Positions 16,244-25,013 of a DNA stretch of 64,000 bases are shown here, in pieces; the stretch's first letter is position 1; each line of letters opens with the position of its first letter. The position numbers were made by a program, and so were the translations under genes. Source of the DNA: Geodermatophilus sp. TF02-6 (lineage in GTDB: Bacteria > Actinomycetota > Actinomycetes > Mycobacteriales > Geodermatophilaceae); the NCBI RefSeq assembly GCF_003319115.1, contig NZ_QOHF01000013.1, positions 78,892 through 142,891 of the forward strand, read 5' to 3'. The notes beneath the pieces are model-generated. The model searched no databases and was not told the DNA's origin. It saw nothing but the letters and a program-made list of their open reading frames with translations.

Positions 16244-17364
16244 CCACCCCCAGCCCCCTGCTCTCCCGCCCCGGCGCCGTCGCCGGGGAGGACGGGTCCG
16301 TCTCCGCGTACCACTCCGTCGCAGCTCACTACGGCGACCCGCTGCGGGAGCAGCGCGCGCTCGCCGAGGGCGCCGGCCTGGTCGACCGCGGCGACCGCGA
16401 CGTCCTCGTCGTCCCCGGCGCCGACCGGCTGACCTGGCTGCACAGCCTCACCACGCAGCACCTCGAGCGGCTGGCCGACGGCACCGGCGCCGAGGCGCTG
16501 GAGCTCACCCCGAACGGGCACGTCGAGCACCACCTCGTCCTGGCCGAGCTGGGCGGCACCACGTGGGTGGACGTCGAGCCGGGCACGGGAGCGGCGCTGC
16601 AGGCGTTCCTGGAGCGGATGCGGTTCCTGCTGCGCGTCGAGCCGGCCCTGGTCACCGACGAGTGGGCGCTGCTCTCGCTGGTCGGCCCGCGGTCGGGAGC
16701 GGTGCTCGCCGCCGCGGGGCTGCCGGTTCCCGCCGAGCCGTACGCGGTGGCCGCCGCCGAGGGCGGCGGGTGGGTGCGCCGGATGCCGCCGGTCGGGGAC
16801 GGCGCCGACGTCGTCGACCTGCTGGTGCCCCGCGCCGAGCTGGCCGCCCGCGCCGACGCGCTGCTCGCCGCCGGGGCCACCCTCGCCGGGCTGGACGCGT
16901 ACGAGGCGCTGCGCGTGGAGGCCCGCCGGCCGCGGCTCGGCGTCGACACCGACCACCGCACCATCCCCAACGAGACCGGGTGGCTGACCACCGCCGTCCA
17001 CCTGGCCAAGGGCTGCTACCGCGGGCAGGAGACCGTCGCCCGGGTGCACAACCTCGGCCGCCCGCCGCGCCGGCTGGTCCTGCTGCACCTGGACGGGCTC
17101 TCCGAGGAGCTCCCCGCCCCGGGCACGCCGGTGCTCGCCGGCGCCCGCGAGGTGGGCCGGGTCGGCACCGTCGTCCGCCACCACGAGCTCGGGGTGGTCG
17201 CCCTGGCGCTGGTCAAGCAGTCGGTCGCCATGGACGCGCAACTCACCGTGGGCGGGGCGGGCGCCGCGATCGACCCGGACGACGCCCCGGCGGCGCTCGA
17301 CGACACCCGGGCCGCGGCGCGGGAACGGGTCCAGGCCGTCCGGTCTGCCACCATCCAACGGTGA
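16240..17364 (+). CDS. ygfZ: YgfZ/CAF17-family folate-binding Fe-S assembly protein
   Basis: 374 residues. A GcvT-like fold with the diagnostic signature KGCYRGQETVARVHNLGRPP near residues 257-276. YgfZ helps mature or repair certain Fe-S enzymes using tetrahydrofolate. A Fur regulator directly upstream and overlapping fits an iron/Fe-S theme. The GTG start overlaps the Fur stop and the end overlaps the BKACE gene. Confidence 0.92.
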   Translation: MTTPSPLLSRPGAVAGEDGSVSAYHSVAAHYGDPLREQRALAEGAGLVDRGDRDVLVVPGADRLTWLHSLTTQHLERLADGTGAEALELTPNGHVEHHLVLAELGGTTWVDVEPGTGAALQAFLERMRFLLRVEPALVTDEWALLSLVGPRSGAVLAAAGLPVPAEPYAVAAAEGGGWVRRMPPVGDGADVVDLLVPRAELAARADALLAAGATLAGLDAYEALRVEARRPRLGVDTDHRTIPNETGWLTTAVHLAKGCYRGQETVARVHNLGRPPRRLVLLHLDGLSEELPAPGTPVLAGAREVGRVGTVVRHHELGVVALALVKQSVAMDAQLTVGGAGAAIDPDDAPAALDDTRAAARERVQAVRSATIQR

Positions 17365-18203
17365 CCGGCACGCTGATCACGCTCGCCCCGACGGGGGCGG
17401 AGTCGGCGAAGGCGGACGTCCCGGCGCTGCCGGTGACCGTCGACGAGGTCGTGGCCACCGCGCGCGACTGCCAGGCGCTGGGCGCCGCTGTCGTCCACCT
17501 GCACGTGCGCGACGCCGAGACCCGGCCGACCCTCGACCTGGGCCGGGTGCGGGAGGTCGTCACCGCCGTCCGCGAGGCCACCGACCTGGTCGTCCAGCTG
17601 TCCACCGGCTGCGCGGTCACCGACCCGGCGGACGCGCGGCTCGCCGTCCTCGACGCCGAGCCCGACGCCGCCTCGCTGACCCTGGGCACGGTCAACTTCG
17701 GCCGTGACGTCTTCTGCAACCCGTGGGACCTGATCGTCGAGCTGCACACGCAGATGCAGCAGCGCGGCATCGTCCCCGAGTACGAGGTGTTCGACCTCGG
17801 CCACCTGGCCACCCTGGCCCGGTTGCTGGACCGGCACGGTCCGCCGTCCGGCGGGCACGTGCACGCCGACCTGGTCATGGGCGTGCCCGGCGGGATGCCC
17901 GGGACGACGCAGGCGCTGGCGGCCTGCCTGCCGCACCTGCCGCCGGGGGCGACGTTCGCCGCGACCGGGGTGGGCCGCACCTCGCTGCCGGTGGTGCTGG
18001 CGGCCCTGTCGGCCGGCGGCCACCTGCGGGTCGGCATGGAGGACACGCTCACGTACGCACCCGGGCAGCCGGTGCGCGACAACGCCCAGCTGGTCGCCCG
18101 GGCGGCGGGGCTGGCCCGCATCGCCCAGCGCCCGCCGATGAGTACCGAGGACGCCCGAGCGATGCTCGGCATCACCCGAACCACCGTGGAGGCTCGCGAG
18201 TGA
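17361..18203 (+). CDS. BKACE-family protein (DUF849 beta-keto acid cleavage enzyme)
   Basis: 280 residues, TIM-barrel BKACE family. TLITLAPTGAESAKADVPAL at the N-terminus, AAVVHLHVRDAETRPTLD (metal-binding HxH), HADLVMGVPGGMPG and a C-terminal GHLRVGMEDTLTYAPGQPV. The family condenses a beta-keto acid with acetyl-CoA to give acetoacetate and a new CoA ester; the substrate here is unknown. GTG start overlaps the ygfZ stop and the end overlaps rsiG. Confidence 0.9.
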   Translation: MTGTLITLAPTGAESAKADVPALPVTVDEVVATARDCQALGAAVVHLHVRDAETRPTLDLGRVREVVTAVREATDLVVQLSTGCAVTDPADARLAVLDAEPDAASLTLGTVNFGRDVFCNPWDLIVELHTQMQQRGIVPEYEVFDLGHLATLARLLDRHGPPSGGHVHADLVMGVPGGMPGTTQALAACLPHLPPGATFAATGVGRTSLPVVLAALSAGGHLRVGMEDTLTYAPGQPVRDNAQLVARAAGLARIAQRPPMSTEDARAMLGITRTTVEARE

Positions 18204-18757
18204 CCCCCGAACCGACCCCCGCCGGCGGCGCCGCCGTCGACGCGCTGCTCGACCCCGGCTTCCTCGAGGCCGCCGTGGCGCGCCCGATGGCCGACGTCCG
18301 CCGGCTGCGCCGCCAGGCCGAGCAGGAGGAGGTCAACCTCTCCTACACCCGCCGGCTGCTGCAGGGCCGGCTGGACATCGTGCGCCGGGAGCTGCAGCGG
18401 CGCGCCGAGGACGACGGCCGGTCGCTGGTCGACCTGCTGCCGGAGATCCTGGCCGAGAAGGGCCGCGGCCCCGCGCACGGGCTGGGCCGCCACCAGACGG
18501 TGCAGCCGGCCGCGCCCGAGGCGCACGAGTCCTGGGTCACCGGGCTCACCCCGGGCGCCGACCTCTCGGCGGTCCCCGACCTGTCCGACGCCGAGCTGGA
18601 GCAGGCCGCGCGCGCCCTCGCCGCGGCCGAGGCGTCGCTGTCCGAGCGCCGCCGGGGCGTGCAGCAGGTCATGGACGGGCTCGCCGCCGAGCTCGGCCGC
18701 CGGTACCAGGCCGGCGAGGCCGACGTCGCCGCGCTGCTGGCCGACGAGGCCCGCTGA
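18200..18757 (+). CDS. rsiG: RsiG-like c-di-GMP-binding anti-sigma factor
   Basis: 185 residues, mainly helical. It contains two exact copies of the RsiG signature E-x3-S-x2-R-x3-Q-x3-D: E44-S48-R51-Q55-D59 (EEVNLSYTRRLLQGRLD) and E144-S148-R151-Q155-D159 (EASLSERRRGVQQVMD), 100 residues apart. In Streptomyces, RsiG sequesters the sporulation/motility sigma factor WhiG when loaded with a c-di-GMP dimer bound between two such helices. A WhiG/FliA-type sigma gene is not in this window. The GTG start overlaps the BKACE stop. Confidence 0.88.
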   Translation: MTPEPTPAGGAAVDALLDPGFLEAAVARPMADVRRLRRQAEQEEVNLSYTRRLLQGRLDIVRRELQRRAEDDGRSLVDLLPEILAEKGRGPAHGLGRHQTVQPAAPEAHESWVTGLTPGADLSAVPDLSDAELEQAARALAAAEASLSERRRGVQQVMDGLAAELGRRYQAGEADVAALLADEAR

Positions 18758-18892
18758 AAGGACCCCCGTGCCCCCCACCACTCGCAAGCTCGCGGCGGGA
18801 CCCTGCACGGGGGCCGCCGCCGACCCCCCACCGGAGAAGGACCCCGTCCTCCCCACCCTTCGCGAGCTCAGGGCGGCGCCCGGGACGGGGCC
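18758..18892. repeat. two family A hairpin repeats in tandem
   Basis: First copy 18758-18818 begins AAAGGACCCCCGTGCCCCCC, core CTCGCAAGCTCGCGGCGGG, arm CCCTGCACGGGGGCC. Second copy 18836-18892 begins AGAAGGACCCCGTCCTCCCC, core CTTCGCGAGCTCAGGGC, arm CCGGGACGGGGCC. They lie between rsiG and the asparaginase gene and run into its possible 5' end. Confidence 0.8.
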
Positions 18893-18926
18893 GGGGACGG
18901 GGTCCTCCCACTGGCCGGACAACCCG

Positions 18927-19871
18927 GTGCTGGTCGAGGTGGAGCGCTCGGGGTTCCTCGAGTCGGTGCACCGCGGGTCGCTGGTCGTGGTGGGCCCCGA
19001 CGGGCAGGTGCTGTTCTCCGCGGGGGACGTCGACCGGCCGGTGCTGCCCCGCTCGTCGAACAAGCCGGTGCAGGTGACCGCGATGCTGGCGGCGGGCTGG
19101 TCGCCCCGCTCGGGGGAGGAGCTGGCGATCGCCGCCGGCTCGCACTCCGGTGAGGACGGCCACCGGGAGCTCGCCGCCGGCATGCTGGCCGCCGCCGGGC
19201 TGACCCCCGACGACCTCGGTTGCCCGCCCGCGCTGCCCTCCCACGAGCCCACCCGGGCCACCTGGCTGACAGCCGGCCGGCAGCCGCAGCGGCTGGCGAT
19301 GAACTGCTCGGGCAAGCACGCGGCGATGCTGGCCACCTGCGTCGCCGCGGGCTGGCCCACCGACGGCTACCTCGACCGCGAGCACCCGCTGCAGCAGGCG
19401 GTCGAGGCCCGGCTCGGCGCGGTCGCCGGGACGCCGGTGACCGCGGTCGTCGTCGACGGCTGCGGCGCACCCCAGCACGCCCTACCGCTCACCGGCCTGG
19501 CCCGGGGCGTGTCCTCGCTGGTGGAGGCCGCGGCCGGGTCGCGGAACCGGTCGGTCGCCGACGCGATGCGCGCCCACCCCTGGTTCGTCGCCGGCACCGG
19601 CCGGGAGGACACCGACCTCATGCGCGCGGTCGACGGCCTGCTGGTCAAGGGCGGGGCCGACGGCGTGCACGTCGCCGCGCTGCCGGGCCGCGGCGCGGTG
19701 GCGCTCAAGCTGGACGACGGCGGGGACCGCGGCCGCACCCCCGCGCTGTGCGCCGGCCTGCTGCGGCTCGGGGTGCCCGCCGAGCAGCTGGCCCCCTGGT
19801 CGCTGACGCCCGTGCCGGGTGGGGACGGCGTGGTCGGGGAGGTGCGTCCCGCCGCGTCGGTGACCAGGTGA
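18927..19871 (+). CDS. L-asparaginase II family protein
   Basis: About 314 residues. Conserved blocks are EVERSGFLESVHRGSLVVV, LPRSSNKPVQVTAML, AIAAGSHSGEDGH, RLAMNCSGKHAAMLATC and VDGCGAPQHALPLTGLA. This is the asparaginase II type of actinobacteria and rhizobia, predicted to hydrolyse asparagine to aspartate and ammonia. The start is uncertain: GTG 18927 fits the family N-terminus but has no ribosome site. The next in-frame start upstream is GTG 18768, inside a family A repeat, which would add 53 repeat-encoded residues. Confidence 0.88.
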   Translation: MLVEVERSGFLESVHRGSLVVVGPDGQVLFSAGDVDRPVLPRSSNKPVQVTAMLAAGWSPRSGEELAIAAGSHSGEDGHRELAAGMLAAAGLTPDDLGCPPALPSHEPTRATWLTAGRQPQRLAMNCSGKHAAMLATCVAAGWPTDGYLDREHPLQQAVEARLGAVAGTPVTAVVVDGCGAPQHALPLTGLARGVSSLVEAAAGSRNRSVADAMRAHPWFVAGTGREDTDLMRAVDGLLVKGGADGVHVAALPGRGAVALKLDDGGDRGRTPALCAGLLRLGVPAEQLAPWSLTPVPGGDGVVGEVRPAASVTR

Positions 19872-19958
19872 AGCCGACACACCGCAGGTGAGGCAGCTCA
19901 CGCCTCGGGGCGGGCCGGACCGCTTGCAGGAGCTAGCACCGCTGGGTAACGTCGGAAC

Positions 19959-20456
19959 GTGCAGACACCCGGCGAGTTCGTCCGCGAACAGGTGACCACC
20001 GTCCGGGAGAAGGTGGACCAGCTCGCGGGTAGCGTCGCGGAGACGGTGGCCGCAGAGCGGTCCAAGGTCACCACGACGAGTTCGCAGGTCGGCGAGTTCA
20101 TCCGGGAGCAGCGCAACCTGGCCCGGGTGTCCCTCCGGGAGCTGGCCCGCTCGGCAGGCGTGAGCAACCCGTACCTGTCCCAGGTGGAACGGGGGCTGCG
20201 CAAGCCCTCGGCGGAGATCCTGGCCGCCATCGCCAAGGGGCTGAAGATCTCGGCCGAGACGCTCTACGAGCAGGCCGGGATCCTCGACCGCCGGTCCGGC
20301 AACCCGGACACCGTGGCGGCCATCCGCTGCGACCCGTCGCTGTCCGAGCGGCACAAGGCGGTGCTGCTCGAGCTCTACGAGACCTACGTCCGGGAGCACG
20401 CCGCGAGCCGGCCCGCCACACCGAGCCCCCCCACCACCACGAAGGAGTCGGCATGA
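19959..20456 (+). CDS. XRE-family regulator (Rv0474-like)
   Basis: 165 residues. A helical N-terminal extension (QVTTVREKVDQLAGSVAETV) precedes a Cro/CI HTH: IREQRNLARVSLRELARSAG, VSNPYLSQVERGLRKPSAEI and LAAIAKGLKISAETLYEQAG. The C-terminal tail is Pro/Thr-rich. The gene overlaps the HbhA-like gene by 4 nt (ATGA), repeating the Rv0474-Rv0475 pairing. The N-terminal coiled stretch resembles the downstream protein and could mediate interaction with it. Confidence 0.88.
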   Translation: MQTPGEFVREQVTTVREKVDQLAGSVAETVAAERSKVTTTSSQVGEFIREQRNLARVSLRELARSAGVSNPYLSQVERGLRKPSAEILAAIAKGLKISAETLYEQAGILDRRSGNPDTVAAIRCDPSLSERHKAVLLELYETYVREHAASRPATPSPPTTTKESA

Positions 20457-21136
20457 CCGCCACCCAGACCCTCAAGAAGGCCGGCGAGACCGTCGCCGTG
20501 CGCCAGAAGACCGTCCTGCTCGCCGCCGTCGGCGCCGGTGACCTGGCCGTCGAGCGGGCCCGCGCCCGCGCCGAGCAGGCCGCCGACCGCACCCTCGGCG
20601 CCGTGCGCTCCGCCCGCACCTCCGCCCAGCAGGTCGCCTCCGCCGTCCGGCCCGTCACCGTCGCCAGCACGGTGGCCGGCCTGGTGAGCACCGCCCGCAC
20701 CCAGACGGTCGCGACCATCGAGACCCTCGCGGTCCGCGGTGCCGAGGTGGTCGAGGAGCTGCGCCGCCAGCCCGGCGTGCGCAGCGTCGTCGGCCGCGCC
20801 GAGCGCGCGGTGGACGCCGTCGAGGACGCCGTGGAGGAGGTGCTCGAGGAGACCGCCGAGACCGTCGCCGAGGTCTCCAACGAGGTCACCTCGATCACGC
20901 AGAAGACCGCGGCGAAGGCCGAGCAGGTCCTCGACTCGGCCGAGGCGGCCACCCACGAGGCCGCGGAGTCGGCCCGGGCCACGCTCGCCGAGACCGAGCC
21001 GACTCCGGCGAAGCGACCTGCCCGCAGGAGCCCGGCGGTCCGGAAGACCGTGGCTGCGACCACGGCCCGGGCGACCCGCGCCCGCACCGCCCAGCGCACC
21101 GACCCGACGGCCGTCCCCGCCAAGCGCAACGACTGA
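20453..21136 (+). CDS. HbhA-like coiled-coil protein
   Basis: 227 residues, Ala/Glu/Val-rich helical repeats (AVERARARAEQAADRTLGAV, VEDAVEEVLEETAETVAEV) followed by a basic Ala/Arg/Pro tail (PAKRPARRSPAVRKTVAATT). The layout equals mycobacterial heparin-binding hemagglutinin: a coiled coil plus a cationic C-terminus. Its role here is probably membrane or polar-growth related rather than adhesion, which is inference. ATG with GAAGGAG upstream inside the regulator's end. Confidence 0.78.
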   Translation: MTATQTLKKAGETVAVRQKTVLLAAVGAGDLAVERARARAEQAADRTLGAVRSARTSAQQVASAVRPVTVASTVAGLVSTARTQTVATIETLAVRGAEVVEELRRQPGVRSVVGRAERAVDAVEDAVEEVLEETAETVAEVSNEVTSITQKTAAKAEQVLDSAEAATHEAAESARATLAETEPTPAKRPARRSPAVRKTVAATTARATRARTAQRTDPTAVPAKRND

Positions 21137-21137
21137 G

Positions 21138-21247
21138 AAAGGACCCCTCTGCCCCCCGCCGCTCGCAGGCTCGCGGCGGGCCCCTGCAGAGGGGCCGCCC
21201 GTCCTCCCCACCCCTCGCAAACTCGGGGCGGGGCCCTGGAGGGGGCC
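21138..21247. repeat. one complete and one partial family A repeat
   Basis: Complete copy 21138-21196: GAAAGGACCCCTCTGCCCCC, core GCTCGCAGGCTCGCGGC, arm CCCCTGCAGAGGGGCC. Partial copy 21201-21247 starts at GTCCTCCCCACCCCTCGC and ends CCCTGGAGGGGGCC, lacking the outer left arm. Lies between the HbhA-like and DUF2516 genes. Confidence 0.8.
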
Positions 21248-21379
21248 GCGGGCGACCGGCCGACGCACCGACCCAGGGCCCCGGAGCTGCGATCCGCGCT
21301 CCGGGGCCCTGTGCCGTCCCGGGCCTGCCGCGGTCGCGCGTCCTGGGATCGGGACCGCTGCGGCGGGTACCCTCCGGGC

Positions 21380-21667
21380 ATGCCGTCCTTCGACCTGCTC
21401 GTCTCCTCCGTCCTCACCTACGGGGCGCTGGCGCTGGCGGGCTGGGCCCTCGTCGACGCGCTCGTCCGGCCGGCCGCCGGGTACGTGGCGGCGGGGAAGC
21501 TGACCAAGCCCGGCTGGACGGCGATCCTCGGGCTGGCCCTCCTCGTCGTCTTCTTCGCGGGGCCGATGAGCTTCCTCGGGCTGCCCGCGGTCATCGCCTC
21601 GATCGTCTACCTGGTCGACGTGCGGCCCGCCGTCCGCGGGCTGAGCCGGGGCGGCAGCAGCTGGTGA
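21380..21667 (+). CDS. DUF2516 membrane protein (Rv0476-like)
   Basis: 95 residues with about three hydrophobic spans (VLTYGALALAGWALVDALV, ILGLALLVVFFAGPMSFLGL, AVIASIVYLVDVRPAV). This is the small membrane protein that follows hbhA in mycobacteria. Start ATG 21380. Function unknown. Confidence 0.85.
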   Translation: MPSFDLLVSSVLTYGALALAGWALVDALVRPAAGYVAAGKLTKPGWTAILGLALLVVFFAGPMSFLGLPAVIASIVYLVDVRPAVRGLSRGGSSW

Positions 21668-21675
21668 GCCGGAGC

Positions 21676-21689
21676 GGGGCCGCGGCCCC
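21676..21689. terminator. GC palindrome between convergent genes
   Basis: GGGGCCGCGGCCCC, self-complementary, 9 nt after the DUF2516 stop and upstream of the convergent PspC gene end. Weak evidence for a terminator at this base composition. Confidence 0.3.
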
Positions 21690-21809
21690 GCCCCGACCGT
21701 CCCCGCAGGGCGGTGCACGCCCCGACCGGGGACGACGACCCGCCCCCGGCGGCCGGGATGACGACCGCCGCCCCGCCGGACCCTCCGGACGAGCCCGCCG
21801 GGGGATCGC

Positions 21810-22013
21810 TCAGTACCGGGTGTCCGCGGGGATGAGCACCCACAGCAGCAGGTAGGCGATGAACTGCGGCCCGGGCAGGATGCACGAGAGGACGAACGCC
21901 AGGCGCAGTCCGTTGACCGACAGGCCGTAGCGCCGGGCGATCCCGGAGCAGACGCCCGCGATCACCCTGTTCCGGGTGTCGCGGCGCAGCGGCGGGCGTG
22001 CGGGGGAGGTCAT
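21810..22013 (-). CDS. small PspC-domain membrane protein
   Basis: 67 residues that are essentially one PspC domain: RDTRNRVIAGVCSGIARRYG, then LSVNGLRLAFVLSC and FIAYLLLWVLIPAD. PspC domains act in envelope-stress or membrane signalling, and stand-alone forms are common in actinobacteria. ATG start at 22013. Confidence 0.88.
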   Translation of the reverse strand: MTSPARPPLRRDTRNRVIAGVCSGIARRYGLSVNGLRLAFVLSCILPGPQFIAYLLLWVLIPADTRY

Positions 22014-22053
22014 GGGCCAGAACCCTACGGCCGCGGGTGCCCTCCGGCGGCGC

Positions 22054-22917
22054 TCAGCGGCTGAAGACGCCCTCCGGGGGCTCGGGGGAGGCGACCGCGT
22101 CGGCGTCGTGCACCGGGAGGGCCCTCCCGACGAACCGGTCCAGGTCGGTGCCCTCGACCACCCGGCTCGGCACGGGGTCGGCGGCGCAGCGGCGGACGAG
22201 GGCGGCGACCGGCAGCTCGGCGTCCGAGGCGACCGCCACCAGGTTGCCGAACCGCCGGCCGCGCAGGGTGCCGGGCTCGGCGACCAGGCAGACGTGCGCG
22301 AAGACCGCCCGCAGGGTGGCGACCTGCGCGCGGGCGAAGCGCAGCGGCGGGCCGTCGGCGACGTTGGCCAGGAGGACGCCGCCGGGCCGCAGCACCCTCC
22401 TGGCCTCCCGGGCGTACTCGACGCTGGTCAGGTGGGCAGGGGTGCGGGCGCCGGCGAACACGTCGCTGACCACGACGTCGGCGCTGGCCGGGGGCAGCGC
22501 CGCCAGACCGGCGCGGGCGTCGGCGGCGCGCACCCGGATGCGGGCCCCCCGCGGCAGCGGCAGGTGGGCACGGACGAGGTCGGTCAGCGGCTGGTCGATC
22601 TCCACGACCCGCTGCCGCGAGCCGGGGCGGGTCACCGCGACGTAGCGGGGCAGGGTGAGCGCCCCGCCGCCGAGGTGGACGGCGTCGACGGGACGGCCCT
22701 CCTCGGCGGCGAGGTCGAGTGCGTGACCCATCCGGCGGACGTACTCGAACTCCAGGTGCGACGGGTCGGCCAGGTCGACGTGCGACTGCGGCGTCCCGTC
22801 GACCAGGAGCACCCAGGAGCCGTCCCGGTCGGCGTCGCCGAGCAGCTCGGCGACGCCGCCGTCCACCGGCGTGGGACCGGGCGGGACGATCGGCTCGCTC
22901 TGCGGACGCCGGCTCAC
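22054..22917 (-). CDS. spermidine synthase-like SAM-fold protein
   Basis: 287 residues. A polyamine-synthase-type Rossmann fold: LEFEYVRRMGHALDLAAEEG, AVHLGGGALTLPRYVAVTRP (SAM loop GGG), VVEIDQPLTDLVRAHLPLP and SADVVVSDVFAGARTPAHLT. It lacks an obvious polyamine-specific signature, so it may be a methyltransferase-like paralogue of unknown substrate. GTG start at 22917. Confidence 0.82.
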   Translation of the reverse strand: MSRRPQSEPIVPPGPTPVDGGVAELLGDADRDGSWVLLVDGTPQSHVDLADPSHLEFEYVRRMGHALDLAAEEGRPVDAVHLGGGALTLPRYVAVTRPGSRQRVVEIDQPLTDLVRAHLPLPRGARIRVRAADARAGLAALPPASADVVVSDVFAGARTPAHLTSVEYAREARRVLRPGGVLLANVADGPPLRFARAQVATLRAVFAHVCLVAEPGTLRGRRFGNLVAVASDAELPVAALVRRCAADPVPSRVVEGTDLDRFVGRALPVHDADAVASPEPPEGVFSR

Positions 22918-23016
22918 CGCCGGCGCCGCGGGACGGCGGCCAGGCGGGACACGCCCGTCATGGTGCCCCGCCCGGCGCAGCGGAGAGGCCGGACGCCGTC
23001 CCGGGAGGAGCCGAGC

Positions 23017-23193
23017 TCACCCCGCGCCGCGGATGCGCTGGCGCACCCGGTCGACGAGCTCCGGCGGGATGTCGGTGAGGCCGTGGTCGGTGCGGGCGTG
23101 CACGGCGACGGCGGCCAGGATCTCCTCGTCGGTGGGCTCGAGGAAGGTGCGGGTGCAGTTGGGGACGACGTCACCACAGGCGAACTGCTTCAC
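23017..23193 (-). CDS. DUF1059 small protein
   Basis: 58 residues: VKQFACGDVVPNCTRTFLEP at the start, then DEEILAAVAVHARTDHGLTD. This is the DUF1059 pattern, with two conserved Cys and a His. GTG start at 23193 with CTGGAGG 5 nt upstream. Function unknown. Confidence 0.85.
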   Translation of the reverse strand: MKQFACGDVVPNCTRTFLEPTDEEILAAVAVHARTDHGLTDIPPELVDRVRQRIRGAG

Positions 23194-23269
23194 GGGTGCC
23201 TCCAGCGGGATCGGGTGTCGGATCGGCGGGTGCAGGTCGGGCGCCGCCGGGTGGTGGCGCCCGACCGGA

Positions 23270-23372
23270 GTGGCGGCGCTGCGGCCGCCCCGTCCTCCGC
23301 GCCGGCGGCTCACCCACCGGCGTCCTCCGCACCGGCGTTCTCCGCGACGGCGGTGTCCGCACCGGCGGCGTC
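23270..23372. repeat. degenerate short tandem repeats
   Basis: Several imperfect units around TCCGCACCGGCG / TCCGCGACGGCG follow one another between the DUF1059 start and the EAL gene stop. No coding sense; probably replication-slippage sequence. Confidence 0.45.
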
Positions 23373-24539
23373 CTACGCATCGGCGGCGAGCCGGAGCAGC
23401 AGGCGTTCCACGCGGACCACCCCGACCGCGATGCCCACGTCGTCGACGCAGACCACTGGGTCGAAGCGGCAGGAGTCGGGGCGCGCGGCGACCCGCCGGG
23501 CCACCTCCCGGACCCCGGCGAGCGTGGGGACGCGCAGGCTCACCGGGGCGACGCGGTGACCGGGCTGGTCGTCGTCGCGGCGTCGCGGCAACAGCAGGGA
23601 CACGGGGCGGCCGACGGCGTCGACCCGCAGCCCGGCCTGCCCGGGGGGCACCACCCCCCCGTACGGTCCGCCCTCGACCGGCACCTGCTCGACCAGGCTG
23701 GCCACGTGGTCGACCAGGTGGGCCCGCGCCGACCGGAAGCGCAGCCCTGCCGCGACCACGGGGTCGAGCCGGGGCCACGCCGGGCCGGGCCGCCCGAGGA
23801 GCCAGCCCTGGCCGAGCGGGACGCGCAGGCGCAGCAGCGCCTCGAGCTCGCCCCAGGCCTCGATGCCCTCGGCCAGCAGCCACGCGTCGATGCGTCCGGC
23901 GAACTCGCCGAGCACCTCGGTGAGGGCCAGCTTCACCTCGTCGCCGTCCACGCCGGTCACGAGCGTGCGGTCGAGCTTGACCATCTGCGGCTTGATGGAG
24001 GCGATCTGCCGGAGGCCGGAGTAGCCGGCCCCGGCGTCGTCCACGGCCAGGAGCGCCCCGCGGCTGCGCAGCTTCTCGCGCAGGTCGAGGAGGGTGCGCA
24101 GGTCGGCCACGTCCTGGTGCTCGGTCAGCTCGAGGACGAGCGGAGCCAGTTCCGGAACGGCCAGGAGGACGTCGGTCAGCTCGGAGTCCGTGAGCAGGTG
24201 CGGGCTGACGTTGACGGTGAGGAAGCAGTTGGGGGGCAGCTGGCCCAGCAGGTCGAGGCTGCGCCGGACGACGAGCGCCTCCAGGCGGGCGCCGCGGCCC
24301 TGCGCCTCTGCGGCAGCGAACCACCGGTCGGGGGACAGCCGACTGGGCCGTCCGTCGGGCTCGGAGAAGCGGGCGAGGGTCTCGTAGCCGGCGACGACGC
24401 CGCGTTGCAGGTCGACGATCGGCTGGAAGACCAGCTGGAGCAGTGCCGGATCGGCCAGGACGGACTCCACCCGTCGCTGCCACTGCTCCACCGTGCCGGC
24501 GGGTGTCGTGGTGGAGGAGTTGCGCATCAGCAGGTACAC
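23373..24539 (-). CDS. EAL-domain c-di-GMP phosphodiesterase
   Basis: 388 residues. The EAL domain (about 30-265) has YETLARF in place of EAL (catalytic Glu kept), NVSPHLL, VLELTEHQDVADL, AVDDAGAGYSGLRQIASIKP (DDFG variant DDAG), VKLDRTLV and LLAEGIEAWGE. The metal-binding Glu/Asn/Glu/Asp set is therefore present and activity is plausible. The C-terminal 120 residues form a separate domain that may be regulatory (VVCVDDVGIAVGVVRVERLL). GTG 24539 has GGAG upstream; ATG 24527 is an alternative. Stop is TAG. Confidence 0.88.
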   Translation of the reverse strand: MYLLMRNSSTTTPAGTVEQWQRRVESVLADPALLQLVFQPIVDLQRGVVAGYETLARFSEPDGRPSRLSPDRWFAAAEAQGRGARLEALVVRRSLDLLGQLPPNCFLTVNVSPHLLTDSELTDVLLAVPELAPLVLELTEHQDVADLRTLLDLREKLRSRGALLAVDDAGAGYSGLRQIASIKPQMVKLDRTLVTGVDGDEVKLALTEVLGEFAGRIDAWLLAEGIEAWGELEALLRLRVPLGQGWLLGRPGPAWPRLDPVVAAGLRFRSARAHLVDHVASLVEQVPVEGGPYGGVVPPGQAGLRVDAVGRPVSLLLPRRRDDDQPGHRVAPVSLRVPTLAGVREVARRVAARPDSCRFDPVVCVDDVGIAVGVVRVERLLLRLAADA

Positions 24540-25013
24540 GGGGACGTCTCCGGTGCCGACCCGGAACCGGGGGGAGCCGGCAGCGCCGGTCCTCGGCCGC
24601 TGCCCTCCTGTCGGGGGGCCGTGCCGGGTCGTACGAGCCGTCCCGAGGCACCGCGGTCGGGGCGCCGCTCGGAGGACGGGTGCCGCAGGTCAGGGCCGAG
24701 CCAGGTCGCCGCACAGCCCGCCACGCCGGTTCCTCTCAGCCGTCCCCCTGGCCCGCCGGAGGACGGGGTCCTCGGTAGGCGTGTCCTGCCGCTGAGTGAC
24801 CACCGTACCCGGGCGGGGGTGACGGCTCGGCCGCACCTCGGCCGCACCTCGGCCGCTCACGACCGCCTCCCGTCGCCCGGCCGAGGACTCGCCGCCCGTC
24901 CGACCCCATCCCTTGGCGTGGACGGACGGTAGCGTGCTGCCTCCTCCCTGTCGTGCCCGGGTGAGGGTCGGCCGACCCGCCCCGAGGGACGTGCAGGTCG
25001 GCGGTCGCGCTCC
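24540..25013. other. 474-bp intergenic region
   Basis: Upstream of the EAL gene and downstream of the methyltransferase, both on the minus strand. It contains a short direct repeat (CGGCCGCACCT twice near 24827-24850) and GC-rich stretches, and should hold the EAL promoter. I looked for tRNA-like cloverleafs and small ORFs and saw none I could support. Confidence 0.5.

Noticed and set aside
24540..25013. tRNA or small RNA gene, including tRNA-Sec
   Set aside because: No acceptor/T-arm pairing or GTTC-type T loop could be placed; tRNA-Sec must be elsewhere in the genome.
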